Part shown: in pieces, positions 62,114-64,000 of the stretch
Layout of the letters: the number at the start of each line of letters is the position of its first letter
How positions within the stretch are numbered: the first letter of the stretch is position 1
DNA from: Amorphus orientalis
Lineage (GTDB): Bacteria; Pseudomonadota; Alphaproteobacteria; Rhizobiales; Amorphaceae
DNA: 64,000 bases
Assembly (NCBI RefSeq): GCF_030814015.1
Contig: NZ_JAUSUL010000001.1
Span: forward strand, 1,082,001 to 1,146,000
Direction of reading: 5' to 3'
The notes under the pieces: generated by a model
Database searches by the model: none
Seen by the model: only the letters and a program-made list of their open reading frames with translations
What the model was told of the DNA's origin: nothing
Program-made: the position numbers and the translations under genes

Positions 62114-62731
62114 ATGTCCCTCCGTCTCTATTTCTCGCCCGCCTCGCCCTATGTCCGGAAGGTGATGGTCGCCGCCCACGAAAAGGGGGTCGCCGATCAG
62201 GTGGAGAAGCTGCCGTCCAAGGCGTGGCCCACCGACCGCGACCAGACGATCGTGCGCGACAACCCGTCGGGGAAGGTGCCCACCGCGCTGCTCGACGATG
62301 GCACGCCGCTGTTCGACAGCCGAGTGATCTGCGCCTACGTCGACACCATGGCCGGCGCGCCGGACCTTTATCCCGGTTCGGGGCCGGAGCGCTTCCGCGT
62401 GCTGACGCTGGAGGCGCTCGCCGATTCCGTTCTCGATGCCGCGCTTCTGTGCCGCTACGAGGCGGTGCTGCGCCCGGAAGAGCTGCGCTGGGACGACTGG
62501 TACAAGGGCCAGATGGAGAAGATCGACAGCGGCCTCGACGATCTGGAGGCGCGCTGGATGGACGATCTGGCGAACGGCGCCCACGCCGGCGCGATCGCGG
62601 CGGCCTGCGCCATCGGCTATCTCGACTTCCGCTTCGCCGACAAGGACTGGCGCTCCAGCCACCCGAAGCTCGCGGCCTGGTTCGCCGACTTCTCGAGCCG
62701 CCCGTCCATGCAGGCGACGATGCCGGCCTGA
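62114..62731 (+). CDS. Glutathione S-transferase family protein
   Basis: This is a 205-residue protein of GST length. The N-terminal thioredoxin-like half begins LRLYFSPASPYVRKVMVAAH, with the active-site serine region, and contains GKVPTALLDDGTPLFDSRVI. A helical C-terminal half follows. It could conjugate glutathione to an electrophile or perform an isomerisation, as GSTs do in aromatic and halo-organic catabolism. It is placed between the GntR and SDR genes, and a link to the TRAP operon is possible but not shown. The 205 bases after it hold no gene. Confidence 0.88.
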   Translation: MSLRLYFSPASPYVRKVMVAAHEKGVADQVEKLPSKAWPTDRDQTIVRDNPSGKVPTALLDDGTPLFDSRVICAYVDTMAGAPDLYPGSGPERFRVLTLEALADSVLDAALLCRYEAVLRPEELRWDDWYKGQMEKIDSGLDDLEARWMDDLANGAHAGAIAAACAIGYLDFRFADKDWRSSHPKLAAWFADFSSRPSMQATMPA

Positions 62732-62936
62732 ACGGAATTTGGCCGTATTGGACCTGGCAGTCGGTCGTTACCCCCGGATCGATGTGGCAGAGGTCCCCTA
62801 CGGTCCGGTTTCACGATCACCCACCAACGCCGATGCGCGCGAGGAGGCGGACGCCTCTCTTTCTCAGGAGTGCGCGGCCCGCTAAGATGTCAGGAAGGCT
62901 GATAAAAAGGGCTGCGGGACAGGGAAGGCACGGATC

Positions 62937-63665
62937 GTGATTTCGATCGAAGGACGGGTTGCGATTGTGACGGGCGCCAGCTCGGGCATCGGGCGGGGTA
63001 TTGCGCTGGAACTGGCAAAGGCTGGCGCGCACGTGACCGTGGCGGCGCGCAGCGCGGACAAGCTCGAGAAGCTGGTCTCCGAAATCGAGGCGGAGGGCGG
63101 GGCTGCGATCGCCGTTCCTGCCGACGTGACCAGCGAGGACCAGGTGATCGCGCTGTTCCGCGAGACGGTCGAGCGGCTGGGCCGGCCGGCGATCCTGGTC
63201 AACAATGCCGGCATTGCCGATGCGACGCCCACCGACGAGATCAGCCTGGCGCGCTGGCGCGAGATGATCGACACCAACCTCACCTCCGCCTTCCTGTGCA
63301 GCCGCGAAGCGATCCGGCTGATGAAGCCGGCCGGCGGCGGCCGGATCATCAACATCGGCTCGATCTCGGCGAAGGGGCCGCGGCCGAACTCGGCCGCCTA
63401 CACGGCGAGCAAATTCGGACTGGAGGGGCTGACGCGCGCGCTGGCCCTCGATGGCCGCGACTTCAACATCGCCGCGTCCGCGCTCCATCCCGGCGCGACG
63501 GTTTCATCCCTGGTTCCAGGCGTGACCGACCAGCCGTCCCCGGACCGGATCCAGCCAGAGGATATCGGGAAGATCGTCGTGCTGATGGCGAGCCTGCCCG
63601 ATGAGGTGACGATGATCGATTCCACCATCGTGCCGCTTCGGGTGCCGTTCTTCGGGCGCGGCTGA
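62937..63665 (+). CDS. SDR-family oxidoreductase (FabG-like)
   Basis: This is a 242-residue classical SDR with TGASSGIGRGIALELAKAG, VNNAGIAD, and catalytic Ser-Tyr-Lys visible around INIGSISAKG and YTASK. The C-terminal region differs from typical FabG (PDEVTMIDSTIVPLRVPFFG), lacking the usual GGxxxDGG tail, which is a feature of a separate SDR sub-branch. It starts at GTG with AGGGAAGG ahead. It is convergent with the amidohydrolase at the window edge. Its substrate is unknown. Confidence 0.85.
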   Translation: MISIEGRVAIVTGASSGIGRGIALELAKAGAHVTVAARSADKLEKLVSEIEAEGGAAIAVPADVTSEDQVIALFRETVERLGRPAILVNNAGIADATPTDEISLARWREMIDTNLTSAFLCSREAIRLMKPAGGGRIINIGSISAKGPRPNSAAYTASKFGLEGLTRALALDGRDFNIAASALHPGATVSSLVPGVTDQPSPDRIQPEDIGKIVVLMASLPDEVTMIDSTIVPLRVPFFGRG

Positions 63666-63688
63666 TCCGCCGGCCCGCAGCTCCCCCC

Positions 63689-64000
63689 TCACAGCTTGAA
63701 CAGACGTTCCGCGTTGCGGCCGCGCACGGCGTGACGGAGATCGCCGTCCAGCGAATCCACCCTCGCGAGACACCCGGTCATGTCGCCGATATTGTGCGGA
63801 TAGTCGGAGCCGTAGAGCACGTTGTCCGGACCGCAGACATTGACGCAGAGCTGCAGCACGTCCTGGCGGTGGACGACGGAGTCCACGTAGATCCGACGCA
63901 GATACTGGGTCGGCCGCTCCTCGGCATGGGCCGCGCAGGTCGGAATGTTGTCGTAGCAGAGATCGAGCCGGCCGGCGATGAACGGCAGCGCGCCGCCGCC
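63689..64000 (-). CDS. ACMSD-family amidohydrolase, C-terminal part (cut by window edge)
   Basis: This is the last 103 residues of an amidohydrolase_2 protein, open to the window edge. The segment DNVLYGSDYPHNIGDM gives the metal-binding aspartate and matches the ACMSD/gamma-resorcylate decarboxylase group (YGSDxPH). Upstream in frame is LPFIAGRLDLCYDN, typical of the same fold. The N-terminal part and any HxH motif lie outside the window. It is a different subtype from the amidohydrolase at 27893, whose motif is FASDAPF. Confidence 0.85.
   Translation of the reverse strand, partial: GGGALPFIAGRLDLCYDNIPTCAAHAEERPTQYLRRIYVDSVVHRQDVLQLCVNVCGPDNVLYGSDYPHNIGDMTGCLARVDSLDGDLRHAVRGRNAERLFKL

Overview
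The window is a 64 kb stretch of a high-GC chromosome or large replicon, almost wall-to-wall protein genes. No rRNA, tRNA, CRISPR array, insertion sequence or phage gene was seen. The style suggests a free-living, nutritionally versatile alphaproteobacterium, probably Hyphomicrobiales or Rhodospirillales. The clues are strong GC bias at third codon positions, many ATGA and TGATG stop/start overlaps, TRAP transporters of both the DctP and TAXI types, Tat-type binding proteins, a BgsBA-like glucan synthase pair and a KaiBC pair. The genus cannot be named from this sequence alone.

Region 1 (1-7948, + strand) is one long operon. It begins with the tail of a DctP-type TRAP binding protein, followed by a CtBP-like 2-hydroxyacid dehydrogenase, a KDPG-type aldolase, an RraA-type aldolase, a KDG-type kinase and an SDR. 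Together these look like sugar-acid catabolism. After them come a DAD-like cupin, a hotdog thioesterase, an ACAD10/11-type acyl-CoA dehydrogenase and an APH-type phosphotransferase, a set resembling the levulinate/4-hydroxyacyl-CoA (Lva) module. A membrane diguanylate cyclase follows at 8201-9901.

Region 2 (10000-15650) has a divergent centre controlled by a GntR regulator. AtuA lies on the minus strand. A separate small AtuA C-terminal-like protein, a TAXI binding protein and a fused TRAP permease lie on the plus strand.

Region 3 (15659-32638) is an aromatic catabolism island made of two minus-strand operons. The first encodes a hydroxyquinol dioxygenase, maleylacetate reductase, a complete LIV-type ABC transporter, a phenol-type FAD monooxygenase and a second intradiol dioxygenase, with a divergent LysR gene. 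The second encodes a TAXI-TRAP transporter, an IclR regulator, an ACMSD-family amidohydrolase and a second FAD monooxygenase. The likely route is a (di)hydroxybenzoate to resorcinol-type phenol, then hydroxyquinol, maleylacetate and 3-oxoadipate.

Region 4 (32799-40510) holds a ThDP enzyme, a Cache-HAMP membrane protein without an output domain, a convergent BgsB/BgsA-like exopolysaccharide synthase pair, and a MscS channel with a small membrane protein. Region 5 (40624-48703) is an orphan allophanate hydrolase in an operon with a peptide-type ABC transporter, under a divergent LysR gene. Region 6 (48916-53964) is a compact three-gene operon: a Cache/PAS/GGDEF/EAL protein, KaiC and KaiB. This is the most unusual unit in the window.

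Region 7 (54112-64000) is a seven-gene minus-strand operon of SDR, DctQ, DctM, DctP, two more SDRs and a KstD-like flavoprotein. It is divergent from a GntR regulator, a GST and a further SDR, and the window ends inside an ACMSD-like amidohydrolase. Cyclic-di-GMP is a possible link between the DGC, the GGDEF-EAL protein and the BgsA-like synthase. No gap between genes exceeds 300 bases.
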